A stretch of 64,000 nucleotides of DNA from Acetobacteraceae bacterium AT-5844 (GTDB lineage: Bacteria; Pseudomonadota; Alphaproteobacteria; Acetobacterales; Acetobacteraceae). The notes under the pieces are model-generated. The model had not been told where the DNA came from. It searched no databases and saw nothing but the letters and a program-made list of their open reading frames with translations. The stretch lies in the NCBI GenBank assembly GCA_000245075.1, contig JH599972.1:65043-129042 (forward strand), read 5' to 3'. Position numbers and translations under genes: made by a program. The stretch's first letter is position 1. Each line of letters opens with the position of its first letter. Below, piece after piece: positions 35,489 to 44,702 of the stretch.

Positions 35489-36184
35489 TCAAAAGGCCGG
35501 GTCTACTCCGGTCTTCCGGTAGGCTTCGGCTGCGAGCGGCGAGTGAAGAAATGCCATGAACCGCGCCGCGAGGGAGGGGTCTGCGGCAGATGGCGTCGTC
35601 GCCGCGGAAAATGACGTCACCGTCTGCACCGCCTCCGGAAAGCGCCCCACAATGTCGATACCCGGCACCACAAGAAGCTCGCTGACCTGCTGTACGGCCA
35701 GATCCGCTTCTCCACTCACCAACTTCTCGGCCGTGAAGCCTTCGGGAATGACCGTCGCGCGGCCACGGACTTCTTCGGCGATGCCCAGCTCCTCGAGAAC
35801 CTTCTCGAAATGGATGCCGCTCGCGCCCGCCCGCGAATAGGCCACCGAGCGAGCCGCCAGCAGCGCGGAGCGGAAGGCATCCAGCGTGCCGATATCCGGA
35901 TGCTGCGCACCGCCAGGCACCGCGAGACCAACGCGGGAGTGGACCAGCTCAATCCGGCTGTCGCGGTCGACGAAGCCGCCATCGGCAAGCTTGTCCATGG
36001 CGCTCTTCGTCACCACGAGAACATCGGCGGTGTCGCCAGCGGGCACGCGCTGCATGATCAGCGTCGTCGGCGTCCACTCGGTCACGACCTCGCAGCCGGC
36101 CTCCTTTTCGAAGGCCGGAACGATGGCGCTATCGAACGCCGCCCGGACGGCGAGCCCTGACATGACGCGCAAGATTTGTCCCAC
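35489..36184 (-). CDS. ModA-like substrate-binding-domain protein without signal peptide
   Basis: 231 residues of type II periplasmic-binding fold (RVMSGLAVRAAFDSAIVPAFEKEAGCEV; TADVLVVTKSAMDKLADGG; FTAEKLVSGEADLAVQQVSELLVVPG). Related proteins bind molybdate or act as solute receptors, but the N-terminus MGQILRVMSG enters the fold directly, with no secretion signal. It may be a cytosolic binding or sensor protein. It lies 17 bp after the Bug receptor gene and upstream of IclR in one leftward unit. Confidence 0.8.
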   Translation of the reverse strand: MGQILRVMSGLAVRAAFDSAIVPAFEKEAGCEVVTEWTPTTLIMQRVPAGDTADVLVVTKSAMDKLADGGFVDRDSRIELVHSRVGLAVPGGAQHPDIGTLDAFRSALLAARSVAYSRAGASGIHFEKVLEELGIAEEVRGRATVIPEGFTAEKLVSGEADLAVQQVSELLVVPGIDIVGRFPEAVQTVTSFSAATTPSAADPSLAARFMAFLHSPLAAEAYRKTGVDPAF

Positions 36185-36201
36185 TTACTGCTGCTCCTCT
36201 C

Positions 36202-37170
36202 TCAATCGCGCCAGGGGCTGCGTTCCCACATGCGCTGCAGATGCCCTTCTGCGGCAAACACCGAGGCCCGGTAGTCCTGGCCGGTTTTGGCCGAAATCGG
36301 CATATCCACCTTGCGGGCCTCGGCGAGGAATTCGGGCGACGCGAGCGCGGCCTTGAAACCTTCCACAAGCCGCTCGCCAATTTCGGGTGGCAGCCCTGGC
36401 GGCGCGACAATGCCCCGCTGGGAGCCTGCCAGCATGCGGATTCCCTGCTCGCTAAAGGTCGGCACGTCCTGGACGACCGGCAGGCGCTCCGCCGATGCCA
36501 GGCCCAGGCAGCGCAGTCGGCCGTCTCTCAGTGCCGGCAAGCCCTCGCTCATGTTGAAGCAGCCGATGTCGAGATGTCCACCGAGCAGCGCCGTCTGCAA
36601 CGGCGCGAAACCGTTGAAAGGCACATGGTTGAATTGTGTCCCCGCCGTCTGTGCGAGATCGGCGATGAGCAGATGATCGTCGGACCCGACACCGGTGGTG
36701 CCGATGGACACGGTCCCCCGTGCAGCCTTCGCACGCTCCAGCGCGTCGCCCAGGCTCTTCAGTGGCGAGGATGCCAGCACCCACAACCCACCGGGATCAT
36801 CCACCACATTCGCGATGAAGACGAACTGCTTCGCGTCGTATCGGACCGGCCGTTCGATGGCCATGCTCAGCAGCGTTGGCATGACCGCCGCGCCAATCGT
36901 ATAGCCATCCGGCTTCGAACCATACAGCAGCTCAAGGCCGAGCTGGCTGGCCGCACCGGGACGATTGTCGATCACATAGCGCAGATCGGGCACTGCCTTC
37001 TGTACATGCGGCATCACCAGACGCGCCATCTGATCGACCCCGCCGCCTGGCGGAAAGGGCACGATCACCTGGATGGGTCTGTCCTTCGGCCATTCCGGAC
37101 CCTGTGCCAGAGCGGGCGCCGCTAATGTGGTCGCGGCGAGCGTCATGAAGGAGCGGCGCTTCAGCGTCAT
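36202..37170 (-). CDS. Bug/TctC-family receptor
   Basis: 322 residues. Leader MTLKRRSFMTLAATTLAAPALAQ. Bug motifs: IQVIVPFPPGGGVDQMARLV, YVIDNRPGAASQLGLELL and FNHVPFNGFAPLQTALLGGHLDIG. Orphan: no TctA/TctB nearby. It lies 39 bp after the 2-hydroxyacid dehydrogenase gene, so it probably binds a hydroxyacid or related carboxylate handled by that enzyme, under LacI control. Confidence 0.9.
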   Translation of the reverse strand: MTLKRRSFMTLAATTLAAPALAQGPEWPKDRPIQVIVPFPPGGGVDQMARLVMPHVQKAVPDLRYVIDNRPGAASQLGLELLYGSKPDGYTIGAAVMPTLLSMAIERPVRYDAKQFVFIANVVDDPGGLWVLASSPLKSLGDALERAKAARGTVSIGTTGVGSDDHLLIADLAQTAGTQFNHVPFNGFAPLQTALLGGHLDIGCFNMSEGLPALRDGRLRCLGLASAERLPVVQDVPTFSEQGIRMLAGSQRGIVAPPGLPPEIGERLVEGFKAALASPEFLAEARKVDMPISAKTGQDYRASVFAAEGHLQRMWERSPWRD

Positions 37171-37209
37171 TCTGGTTTCCTCCCTATCGAACTTGAACGG
37201 TTTCTGCAG

Positions 37210-38271
37210 CTAGGCGGGAGACAACTCTCCACCGACTGGGCCTTGCAGGATGGCCGCGAAGCGGCGCGCATAGGCCGGCCAGGCTTCCGGGTTGATCAGC
37301 CGTGGCGGCCGCTTCCCTCGCAGCAGATCCACGATCTGGTCAGCGGCCCAACCCGCCATGCAGCGCCGTGCTTCCACGGTGACGCCGGCGGTATGATAGG
37401 TCGCGATGACATTCGGCAGCGCTAGCAGCGGATGCTCGAGCGGTGGGGGCTCCACATCCCAGACATCCAGCCCCGCCGCCGAAAGATGCCCCGAGCTCAG
37501 CGCTGCATGGAGCGCCGCTTCGTCGTGAATGCCACCGCGTGCCGTGTTGAGAAACACGGCGCCGGGTTTCATCCGCGCGAAGGTCTCGTGGTTCATCATC
37601 CGCAGCGTCTGCGCGTCGCGCGGGCAATGCACGGAAACGATATCCGCCTGTTGCAACAACCTATCCCAGGAGACAGGCTGCGCTCCACGCTCGTGAATTT
37701 CGGCATCGCTCAGCCACGGATCATGGGCCAATACCGTCATGCCGAAGGCATTGGCCAGCGCCGCCACCCGGCGCCCCACATGGCCGATACCCACCAGCCC
37801 CAGCACCTTGCCACCAATCTCCCGCCCCATCAGCGCCTCGCGCGAAAAGCCGCGCTCCCGCCGCAGCAGCCGGTCGCTCAGGGTGATTTTCTTCCCGATA
37901 TCCAGCATCAGGCCGATCGTATGCTCGGCCACTGCCGCGGCATTGGCACCAGACTGGTTGACCACCAGCACCCCAGCCTCGCTGCACGCAGCGACGTCCA
38001 CAGTGTCATATCCCGCGCCCGTGGCAGAGATGCAGAGCAGGTTCGGGCAGCGCTTCAGCAGTTCGCCGCTGGCAAACCACTGCCGGGGCAGTTCGTCCTT
38101 GGTGGACGAAATATGATAGACATGCGCGGCGGCGAGCTTCGCCCAGGCATCCTCCTCAGCTCCGCCCAGTTCGCAGGTGAGAAAGTCGATATCCGGTTCG
38201 CGGGCAAAACGCTCGGCCATGGCCGGGTCCTGCCAGAAATCGAACTTCACGACAGTCTTCCGGGCTGCCAT
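37210..38271 (-). CDS. D-isomer-specific 2-hydroxyacid dehydrogenase (complete)
   Basis: 353 residues. NAD motif GLVGIGHVGRRVAALANAFGM, catalytic Arg in LNTARGGIHDEAAL, Glu in DVWDVEPPPLEHPLLALPNV and His in YHTAG: the full Arg/Glu/His set. Cytosolic oxidation of a D-2-hydroxyacid or reduction of a 2-oxoacid. First gene of the leftward unit with a Bug receptor, ModA-like protein and IclR. It diverges from a LacI gene; the 216-bp region between holds a perfect LacI palindrome. Confidence 0.9.
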   Translation of the reverse strand: MAARKTVVKFDFWQDPAMAERFAREPDIDFLTCELGGAEEDAWAKLAAAHVYHISSTKDELPRQWFASGELLKRCPNLLCISATGAGYDTVDVAACSEAGVLVVNQSGANAAAVAEHTIGLMLDIGKKITLSDRLLRRERGFSREALMGREIGGKVLGLVGIGHVGRRVAALANAFGMTVLAHDPWLSDAEIHERGAQPVSWDRLLQQADIVSVHCPRDAQTLRMMNHETFARMKPGAVFLNTARGGIHDEAALHAALSSGHLSAAGLDVWDVEPPPLEHPLLALPNVIATYHTAGVTVEARRCMAGWAADQIVDLLRGKRPPRLINPEAWPAYARRFAAILQGPVGGELSPA

Positions 38272-38397
38272 CGCGGCTCCAGCCTCCCCTCGTGGTGCTC
38301 CAAGGCTGGGAGAACTGTCAGGGCAGCATAGCCGTACCCCAGCCAGATCCTGCTCCCTTGTGGCTTACTCCCTTGGGCACCTTTGTTGTTTGCGCTA

Positions 38398-38411
38398 TGA
38401 AAGCGCTTTCA
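38398..38411. promoter_or_regulatory. LacI-type operator, perfect palindrome
   Basis: TGAAAGCGCTTTCA, a 14-bp perfect palindrome with the central CG typical of LacI/GalR operators, midway between the divergent 2-hydroxyacid dehydrogenase and lacI-type genes. A second near-identical copy occurs at 39561. Nothing else is apparent in 38272-38487. Confidence 0.75.
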
Positions 38412-38487
38412 CACGAGCACGGCCCCCGCTTTGCGTCAAGCATGAGGATACGCTTCATACGCCCCCGCGCCTGGCCAGGAGACGGAT

Positions 38488-39519
38488 ATGCCGCCGAAGG
38501 ATGATATCGCGGAGAGCCGCTTCCCCCTCGCCAGCGACGTGGCACGCCGCGCCGGGGTCTCGACTTCCACGGTCTCACGGGTCTTCAACGGCACGGCGAG
38601 CGTCAGGGCGGATAAGCGCGAGGCCGTCATGCGGGCGGCGGAGGACCTCGGCTTCGTGGCCAACAGCGCGGCGCGCGCACTCTCCACCCGCCGTTTCATG
38701 GCCGTCGGCGCCGTCATCCCCAATCTGGAGAACGACCTCTTCGTCCGCGCCATGTCCAGCTTCCAGGAGCGGCTGCGCCGCGCCGGCTACACGCTGATCC
38801 TCACCAATGCCGGCTATGACCTGGATAATGAGATGCGGGAGGCCAGTTTCCTGCTCGAACGCGGCATCGACGCGCTGCTGCTGGTAGGGGATCGGCACCG
38901 GCCCGCCCTGCTGGACCGCATTGCCCGCCAGCGCATCCCCTTCGTGCAGACCTTCAGCCTTTCGGCCGAGCGGCCTTGCGTCGGCTTCGACAACGCCGCC
39001 GCGGGCGCGCGCGCGGCGCGCTATCTCATGGATCTCGGCCACCGCCGCATCGGCCTCGTCACCAGCATCCGCCAGGACAACGACCGTGCCGGCGGCCGGG
39101 TAGACGGCGTGCGTGGAGCCATGGCGGAGCGAGGCCTGACCGTGCGGCCCGAGCACGATATCCAGACCTCCTACGGCATCGCCGCCGGGCGGGATGGGCT
39201 AAGGCAGATCCTCAGCGCCTCCGGCTCCCCGCCCACCGCCATCATCTGCGGCACGGACCAGATGGCCTTCGGTGTCATGATCGAGGCGCAGTCGCGCGGC
39301 ATGCGCATCCCGCACGACCTGTCGCTGATCGGCGTCAACGATGCGGATTATGCCGCCTTCCTCACCCCCTCCCTCACCACCATTCGCATCCGCTCCGCCG
39401 AGATCGGGCAGGTGGCGGGCGACTATCTGGTGGCCCGCATGGCCGGCCTGCCGATGGTGCGGGTGACGGAGATCGACGCCGAGTTGATTCTTCGCGCCAG
39501 CACGGCGCCCCCTCCCTGA
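38488..39519 (+). CDS. LacI family transcriptional regulator
   Basis: 343 residues. HTH and hinge: LASDVARRAGVSTSTVSRVFNGTASVRADKREAVMRAAEDLGF, then a periplasmic-binding-like effector domain (FMAVGAVIPNLENDLFVRAM; CVGFDNAAAGARAARYLMDLGHRRIGLV). ATG 38488 is 77 bp after the palindrome at 38398-38411, and a second copy lies after the gene, so it probably represses itself, the divergent hydroxyacid unit and the downstream racemase. Inducer unknown. Confidence 0.93.
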   Translation: MPPKDDIAESRFPLASDVARRAGVSTSTVSRVFNGTASVRADKREAVMRAAEDLGFVANSAARALSTRRFMAVGAVIPNLENDLFVRAMSSFQERLRRAGYTLILTNAGYDLDNEMREASFLLERGIDALLLVGDRHRPALLDRIARQRIPFVQTFSLSAERPCVGFDNAAAGARAARYLMDLGHRRIGLVTSIRQDNDRAGGRVDGVRGAMAERGLTVRPEHDIQTSYGIAAGRDGLRQILSASGSPPTAIICGTDQMAFGVMIEAQSRGMRIPHDLSLIGVNDADYAAFLTPSLTTIRIRSAEIGQVAGDYLVARMAGLPMVRVTEIDAELILRASTAPPP

Positions 39520-39560
39520 CTCCTATCGCGCGGTTGACGGCATCTCGCCCTGGCCTATTC

Positions 39561-39574
39561 TGAAAGCGGTTTCA
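39561..39574. promoter_or_regulatory. Second LacI-type operator
   Basis: TGAAAGCGGTTTCA, differing from the palindrome at 38398 by one base, 49 bp before the racemase start. This places the racemase in the same LacI regulon. Confidence 0.7.
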
Positions 39575-39623
39575 TAACGCGTCAGCCGAAGCGCCGCGAT
39601 CGCCAGGGTCGGGAGGCCCAGAC

Positions 39624-40298
39624 ATGACCAGAATCGTCCTGCTGCACGCCACCCCGGTCGCCATGGCTCCCATCCAGGCCGCCTTCGCCGAGCGGTGGCC
39701 GGAGGCCGAAACGGTGAACCTGCTGGATGACGGCCTGAGCATCGACCGGGCGCGCGAGCCCGATTTGTCCGAGGACATGATCGAGCGTTTCGTGGCCTTC
39801 GGCCGCTATGCCCATCGTATTGGCGCGGATGGCATTCTCGCCACCTGCTCAGCCTTTGGCCCGGCCCTGGACCGGTTGGCCGATACGCTCCCCATCCCCG
39901 TCCTGAAGCCAAATGAGGCGATGTTCCAGGCCGCCATCGCCCAGGGCTCCAAAATCGGCATGCTGGCGACCTTCGGCCCCGCCATCGCCACCATGGCGGA
40001 GGAATTCGAGGAGTTCACGGCGCGTGCCGGCAAGGCCGCTACCCTCCGCACCGTCCTGGTTCAAGGCGCCATGGACAGGCTGCGCCAGGGCGACGCAGAG
40101 ACGCATAACCGCCTCGTCGCCGAACAGGCCCCTGCCCTGGCGGATTGCGATGCGATCATGCTGGCACACTTCTCCACTTCTCGCGCCGCCGCCGCCGTGC
40201 GTGCCGTATCCCCGGTGCCGGTGCTCACCGCGCCCGACGCGGCGGTGGACCGTATACGCAGCCTGGTTGAACAAGCCGCAAAGGCACCGGCCCGCTAA
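39624..40298 (+). CDS. Asp/Glu/hydantoin racemase family protein
   Basis: 224 residues. First catalytic Cys in GILATCSAFGP is present, but the position of the second Cys reads IMLAHFSTSRAA, i.e. no Cys. Family members with one Cys act as decarboxylases or isomerases (arylmalonate-decarboxylase or maleate-isomerase-like chemistry) rather than two-base racemases. It is preceded by a LacI operator and converges on maiA with a 26-bp gap. It may supply or interconvert the acid used by the LacI-controlled dehydrogenase. Confidence 0.8.
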   Translation: MTRIVLLHATPVAMAPIQAAFAERWPEAETVNLLDDGLSIDRAREPDLSEDMIERFVAFGRYAHRIGADGILATCSAFGPALDRLADTLPIPVLKPNEAMFQAAIAQGSKIGMLATFGPAIATMAEEFEEFTARAGKAATLRTVLVQGAMDRLRQGDAETHNRLVAEQAPALADCDAIMLAHFSTSRAAAAVRAVSPVPVLTAPDAAVDRIRSLVEQAAKAPAR

Positions 40299-40324
40299 CA
40301 GGCGCCGACCACCCGGAGGCCCGC

Positions 40325-40972
40325 CTATTCGGCGTCCGACTGCCGGGAGGGCACCGCCTCGGCGAAGGCGGGCAGCGGGCTGCACGCGGCCTCCACGGCC
40401 ATCAGCCTGGGCACCACGGTCAGGTCACAGCCGAAGCGGCGGGCATTACCCAGCTGCGGCACCAGGCAGAGATCCGCCAGTGTCGGCGTGGCGCCGAAGC
40501 AGAATGGCCCCTCTTCACCGCCGAGCAGGGCCTCGCAGGCCGTAAGCCCCTCCTGGATGACGTCGCGCGCCCATGCCGAGACCACGTCCTCCGGGAGGGG
40601 AACCGCGCGCAGGCGGGACAGCACCTTGAGATTCTGTACGGGGTGGATATCGCAGGCGATGGCCTGGGCAAAACCGCGGATCCGCGCTCGCAGATCTCTC
40701 TCCGCCGCTCCCGGCCCCCGCGGCAAGAGAGACGGCTCCGGCCATCCCTCATCCAGCCACTCGCAGATGGCCAGGGACTGCACCAGCACGGTGCCGTGAT
40801 CCGTCTCCAGGGCGGGTACCAGACCCTGGGGCTGGAGCTTCAGATAATCCGGTGCGCGCTGGCCCCCATGCCGGAGGTGATGCGCGACATGCTCCACCTT
40901 GAGCCCCTTGAGGTTCAGCGCGATCCTCACCCGCCACGCGGCGGATGAGCGGAAATAGCCGTGCAGGCGCAT
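40325..40972 (-). CDS. maiA: Maleylacetoacetate isomerase (zeta-class GST)
   Basis: 215 residues. N-terminal thioredoxin-like domain with the zeta-class active-site motif SSAAWRVRIALNLKG (usually SSCSWRVRIAL; Ser retained, Cys replaced by Ala), QPQGLVPALETDHG and the C-terminal helical domain. It isomerises 4-maleylacetoacetate to fumarylacetoacetate with glutathione. Last gene of the leftward hmgA-fahA-receptor-maiA operon, 19 bp after the Bug receptor gene. Confidence 0.9.
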   Translation of the reverse strand: MRLHGYFRSSAAWRVRIALNLKGLKVEHVAHHLRHGGQRAPDYLKLQPQGLVPALETDHGTVLVQSLAICEWLDEGWPEPSLLPRGPGAAERDLRARIRGFAQAIACDIHPVQNLKVLSRLRAVPLPEDVVSAWARDVIQEGLTACEALLGGEEGPFCFGATPTLADLCLVPQLGNARRFGCDLTVVPRLMAVEAACSPLPAFAEAVPSRQSDAE

Positions 40973-40991
40973 CTGTGCAGTCCCTTGCCGT

Positions 40992-41975
40992 TCAGTCCAG
41001 CGTGATGCCGAGTTCGCGGATCAACGGCACCCAGACGGCACGCTCGGCAGCGAGCAGCGCCTGCACTTCCTCCGGCCCGGATTGCAATGGCTCCAGCCCG
41101 ATCTCGCGCATCCGCTTCTGCACGCTTTCCTGCCCGACGGCGGCTTGCAGCTCCTGCGTCAGCCGCGCGACGATGGGGTCGGGTGTGGCTTTCGGCACGA
41201 CAAGGCTCTGCCATGCATAGGCCTCGAACCGCTCCAGCCCCAGCGCTTCCGTCACCGTCGGCACGTCGGGCAATGCGGCCAGGCGCTGGTTTGAGAAGAT
41301 GGCCAGCGGCCGAACCATGCCGCTCCGCAAGGCCTCGCCGCCAGAAGCATAGTCGATGACCGTGGACTCCACCGTGCCGGCAATCAGGTCATTCAGCGCG
41401 GGCGCAGCACCACGATAAGGAATGTGGTTGAAGCGGGCGCCGGTACTGCGTGCCAGGCGCTCCATCGTCAGATGGTGCGGGGAGCCGATACCAGGCGACG
41501 CATAGTCGATGCGCCCCTGCCGCTCCTTGCCGGCGGCGATGAAGGATTTGACATCGCTAAAATCGGAGGATTTCCGTACGGCCAGGACAAGGTGGAAGCG
41601 AGCGAACGCGCCGACGGGCCGGAAATCCCGCTCGGGATTGTAAGGCAGGTTCCGAAACAGCGCCGGGTTGAACACCAACGTTCCGTTATCGGCCGTGAAA
41701 ACGGTGTAACCGTCCGGCGCCGCCTTTGCCGCCGCCTCGGCCCCGATATTTGTCGCGGCTCCCGGGCGATTGTCGATCACCACGGGGCGGCCGAGGCTGC
41801 TCGACATGGCGGCGCCGATCAGCCGCGCCAGCGTATCCGTGCCGCCCCCCGCCGCATAGGCCACGATCCATTTGATCGGCGCCTCCGGCCATGCCGCCCA
41901 GGCAGCGCGCCATGGCAGCAGGCTCGTGGCCAGCCCAGCCGCCAGCCCTCGCCGGGTCAAGGTTATGCCCGTCAT
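40992..41975 (-). CDS. Bug/TctC-family receptor inside the homogentisate operon
   Basis: 327 residues from ATG 41975 (GGAAGG upstream). Leader MTGITLTRRGLAAGL ... AWA. Bug motifs: IKWIVAYAAGGGTDTLARLIG, VVIDNRPGAATNIGAEAAAKAAPDGY and FNHIPYRGAAPALNDLIAG. It sits between fahA and maiA in the same direction, so it is probably co-regulated with aromatic degradation and may bind a phenylacetate-like or ring-cleavage acid. No TctAB partner here. Confidence 0.9.
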   Translation of the reverse strand: MTGITLTRRGLAAGLATSLLPWRAAWAAWPEAPIKWIVAYAAGGGTDTLARLIGAAMSSSLGRPVVIDNRPGAATNIGAEAAAKAAPDGYTVFTADNGTLVFNPALFRNLPYNPERDFRPVGAFARFHLVLAVRKSSDFSDVKSFIAAGKERQGRIDYASPGIGSPHHLTMERLARSTGARFNHIPYRGAAPALNDLIAGTVESTVIDYASGGEALRSGMVRPLAIFSNQRLAALPDVPTVTEALGLERFEAYAWQSLVVPKATPDPIVARLTQELQAAVGQESVQKRMREIGLEPLQSGPEEVQALLAAERAVWVPLIRELGITLD

Positions 41976-42025
41976 TCGTCCTTCCTCCCTGATACCGCCG
42001 CCCGCTTCTCCGGCGGGCTGCATTT

Positions 42026-43327
42026 CTATGCGGCGGGCAGAACCTTGGCGCGGCAATCGCCGAAGCCGATCGACACCGCCCCTTCCCGTGCGGCGCGCAC
42101 GCGCAGGATCACCTCGTCGCCATCCTCCAGGAACCGGCGGTTCTCTCCATTCGGCAGCGCAATCGGCTGCTTCCCGCCCTTCGTCGTCTCAAGCAGGCTT
42201 CCGAAGCCGCTGTCATCGGGCGCCGAGATCGTGCCGGAACCCAGGAGGTCTCCGGGATTCAAGTCGCATCCGCCGCTCGTGTGGTGCGCGACCATCTGCG
42301 CAACGGTCCAGTACATGTAACGCGCGTTCGAAAGGGAGAGGCGATGCGGCGCCAACCCCTGCTGGCGCATGGCGGGGGTAAGGATCAGTACTTCCAGCCC
42401 CAGATCGAAGGCACCATGTCGCTGGTCCGCTTCATCCAGCAGATAGGGCAAGGGAGCGGGGTCGCCTTGCGGGCGCGAAGGCTGGGCTATTCGGAATGGT
42501 GCCAATGCCTCAGGCGTCACCACCCAGGGCGAAATGGTGCTGCCAAAGTTCTTCGCCAGGAAGGGGCCGAGCGGTTGATATTCCCACGCCTGGATGTCAC
42601 GTGCCGACCAGTCGTTGAGCAGGCAATAGCCCGCTACATGCGCCTCGGCCTGCCCGACAGGGATCGATTCTCCAAGCCTGTTCCCCGGCCCGATCCAGAT
42701 CCCGAGCTCCAGCTCATAGTCCAGCCTTTCGCAAGGCGCGAAACGGGGAACATCAGCATCGGCGGCCTTCAGCTGCCCTTTCGGGCGCCGTACATCCGTA
42801 CCCGACGGCCTCACCGAGGAGGCGCGGCCGTGATAGCCGATGGGCACATATTTATAGTTGGGCAGCAGCGGATTATCCGGCCGGAACACCTTGCCGATAT
42901 TCGTGGCGTGATGAATCCCAACGTAAAAATCGGTGTAGTCCCCAATATGCGCGGGCATGTGCAGCGTGCAATCCGCTGCCTGATGCAAGCAGGCCGAGGC
43001 AGCGCCCCGGTCCGCGCTGCCCTCCTCCAACATGGCGGAGAGGCGTTGCCGCAGCGCTCTCCGGGGCGCCGCGCCAAGGGCGAAGAATGCATTCAGCGAG
43101 GGGGCAGCCGCCGCCTCAGCCGCCTCGCCCTGAAGCAGCCCCGCCGACAGCGCGGCCTTCAGATCGAGGATGGAATCGCCGATCGCCACGCCTCCCCGGG
43201 GACCGCCGCCTGCCGGCGGACTGAACACGCCATGCGGCAGGTTCTGGATCGGAAAATCCGGGTGCCCGTCCGCGCCCTGCACCCAGGAACGCAGAGCAGG
43301 ATTATGCGTGGCATCGAGATGGCTCAT
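42026..43327 (-). CDS. fahA: Fumarylacetoacetase
   Basis: 433 residues from ATG 43327. N-terminal SH3-like domain (SWVQGADGHPDFPIQNLPHGVF) and catalytic FAH domain: IGDYTDFYVGIHHATNIGKVFR (metal Asp and catalytic His), YELELGIWIG (Glu ligands), LLNDWSARDIQAWEYQPLGPF and FGSTISPWVV. It hydrolyses fumarylacetoacetate to fumarate and acetoacetate, the last step of homogentisate breakdown. It starts 19 bp after hmgA. Confidence 0.95.
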   Translation of the reverse strand: MSHLDATHNPALRSWVQGADGHPDFPIQNLPHGVFSPPAGGGPRGGVAIGDSILDLKAALSAGLLQGEAAEAAAAPSLNAFFALGAAPRRALRQRLSAMLEEGSADRGAASACLHQAADCTLHMPAHIGDYTDFYVGIHHATNIGKVFRPDNPLLPNYKYVPIGYHGRASSVRPSGTDVRRPKGQLKAADADVPRFAPCERLDYELELGIWIGPGNRLGESIPVGQAEAHVAGYCLLNDWSARDIQAWEYQPLGPFLAKNFGSTISPWVVTPEALAPFRIAQPSRPQGDPAPLPYLLDEADQRHGAFDLGLEVLILTPAMRQQGLAPHRLSLSNARYMYWTVAQMVAHHTSGGCDLNPGDLLGSGTISAPDDSGFGSLLETTKGGKQPIALPNGENRRFLEDGDEVILRVRAAREGAVSIGFGDCRAKVLPAA

Positions 43328-43346
43328 GGGGCGCGTATCACCTTGA

Positions 43347-44702
43347 TCAGGGGCGGGACGGATCGAAGTGCTTCCGCAGGCCGCGGCCATAGCCGGTATA
43401 TTCGGTCTGGAACTCGGGCACCTCGGCAGCGTAGCGGGTGACACGCTGCGGGAAGCGTGTCTCGAACATGAAGGCGAGCGTCCCTTCCAATTTATGCGGC
43501 TTCAGCTCGGCATTGCTCGCCGCCTCGAATGCCGCCATGTCCGGGCCATGAGGCAACATGCAATTGTGCAGGCTGAAACCACCGGGAACGAAGCCTCCAC
43601 CCGTCTTTGCATCGTAAACACCTTTGATCAGCCCCATGAACTCACTCATCACGTTCATGTGGTACCAAGGCGGCCGGAAGGTATTTTCCGCCACCAGCCA
43701 GCGCTCGGGGAAGATGACGAAATCGATATTCGCCGTACCTGGCGTTTCCGAAGGTGATGTCAACACCGTGAAGATCGACGGATCGGCATGATCGAACAGG
43801 ATCGGCCCCACCGGGGAGAACCGCCGAAGATCATACTTGTATGGCGCGTAGTTGCCATGCCAGGCCACAACATCCAACGGCGAATGTTGAAGCTCCGTGC
43901 GCCACAGATTTCCGCCCCACTTCACCGTCATGGTTGAGGGCGCGTCACGGTCCTCATACGCCGCGACGGGTGTCAGGAAATCCCGTGGATTCGCGAGGCA
44001 GTTGGCCCCGATCGGCCCACGCTCCGGCAAAGAGAAGGCGCCGCCGTAATTCTCACACAGATAGCCACGCGCTGGCTGTTCATCCCGCAGTTCCACACGC
44101 AGCTTCACACCGCGCGGAATGACGGCGATCTCACCGGGCTCGATGTCGATGATGCCGAACTCCGTCCACAGCCGAAGCTCACCCTGCTGTGGCACGAACA
44201 GCATCTCGCCATCCGCATTGTAGAAGTACTCATCCCGCATGGACCGCGTAACAAGGTAGATATGCGAACCCATGCCGGATTGCGCGGCAACATCCCCCGC
44301 CGTGGTAACGGTGTGAATCCCCTCCAGAAACGTCTGCGCCGTCTCCGGCAAAGGCAGGGGATTCCAGCGGAGCGGCGCGAGGGGCATATCCATCTCGGTA
44401 CAGGGCGCGGTGCGCCACAGCCCGGCATCCACTTTTTCGAAGCTTCCCCAATGCGCGACGGTGGGGCGAATACGGTACAGCCAGGACCGTTCATTCGTTG
44501 CCCGCGGCGCCGTGAAGGGAGACCCGCTCAGCTGTTCGGCATACAGGCCGTAAGCGCATTTCTGGGGTGAGTTGCGCCCGATAGGCAGTGCCCCCGGCAA
44601 GGCCTCCGTCTCGAACCCATTGCCGAAACCGGAGAGATAGGCCGGCCCATCCGTCCTGGAGGATTGCGCCGGCGTCAGGCTTGGCCTTACGGAGTGATTC
44701 AT
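43347..44702 (-). CDS. hmgA: Homogentisate 1,2-dioxygenase
   Basis: 451 residues from ATG 44702. N-terminus [17 protein letters not shown] is diagnostic; the iron ligands are visible as H348 and E354 ([16 protein letters not shown]) and H385 (LPHGPD). It cleaves homogentisate with O2 to maleylacetoacetate. Its own ribosome site is weak; instead a 12-codon reading frame with a perfect AGGAGG ends on the hmgA start (TGA/ATG overlap), suggesting translational coupling. The promoter carries a MarR-type palindrome between -35 and -10. Confidence 0.96.
   Translation of the reverse strand: MNHSVRPSLTPAQSSRTDGPAYLSGFGNGFETEALPGALPIGRNSPQKCAYGLYAEQLSGSPFTAPRATNERSWLYRIRPTVAHWGSFEKVDAGLWRTAPCTEMDMPLAPLRWNPLPLPETAQTFLEGIHTVTTAGDVAAQSGMGSHIYLVTRSMRDEYFYNADGEMLFVPQQGELRLWTEFGIIDIEPGEIAVIPRGVKLRVELRDEQPARGYLCENYGGAFSLPERGPIGANCLANPRDFLTPVAAYEDRDAPSTMTVKWGGNLWRTELQHSPLDVVAWHGNYAPYKYDLRRFSPVGPILFDHADPSIFTVLTSPSETPGTANIDFVIFPERWLVAENTFRPPWYHMNVMSEFMGLIKGVYDAKTGGGFVPGGFSLHNCMLPHGPDMAAFEAASNAELKPHKLEGTLAFMFETRFPQRVTRYAAEVPEFQTEYTGYGRGLRKHFDPSRP

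Noticed and set aside
42281-43441. + strand frame of about 386 codons opposite fahA
   Set aside because: fahA on the other strand has all catalytic residues; the + frame has no recognisable domain.
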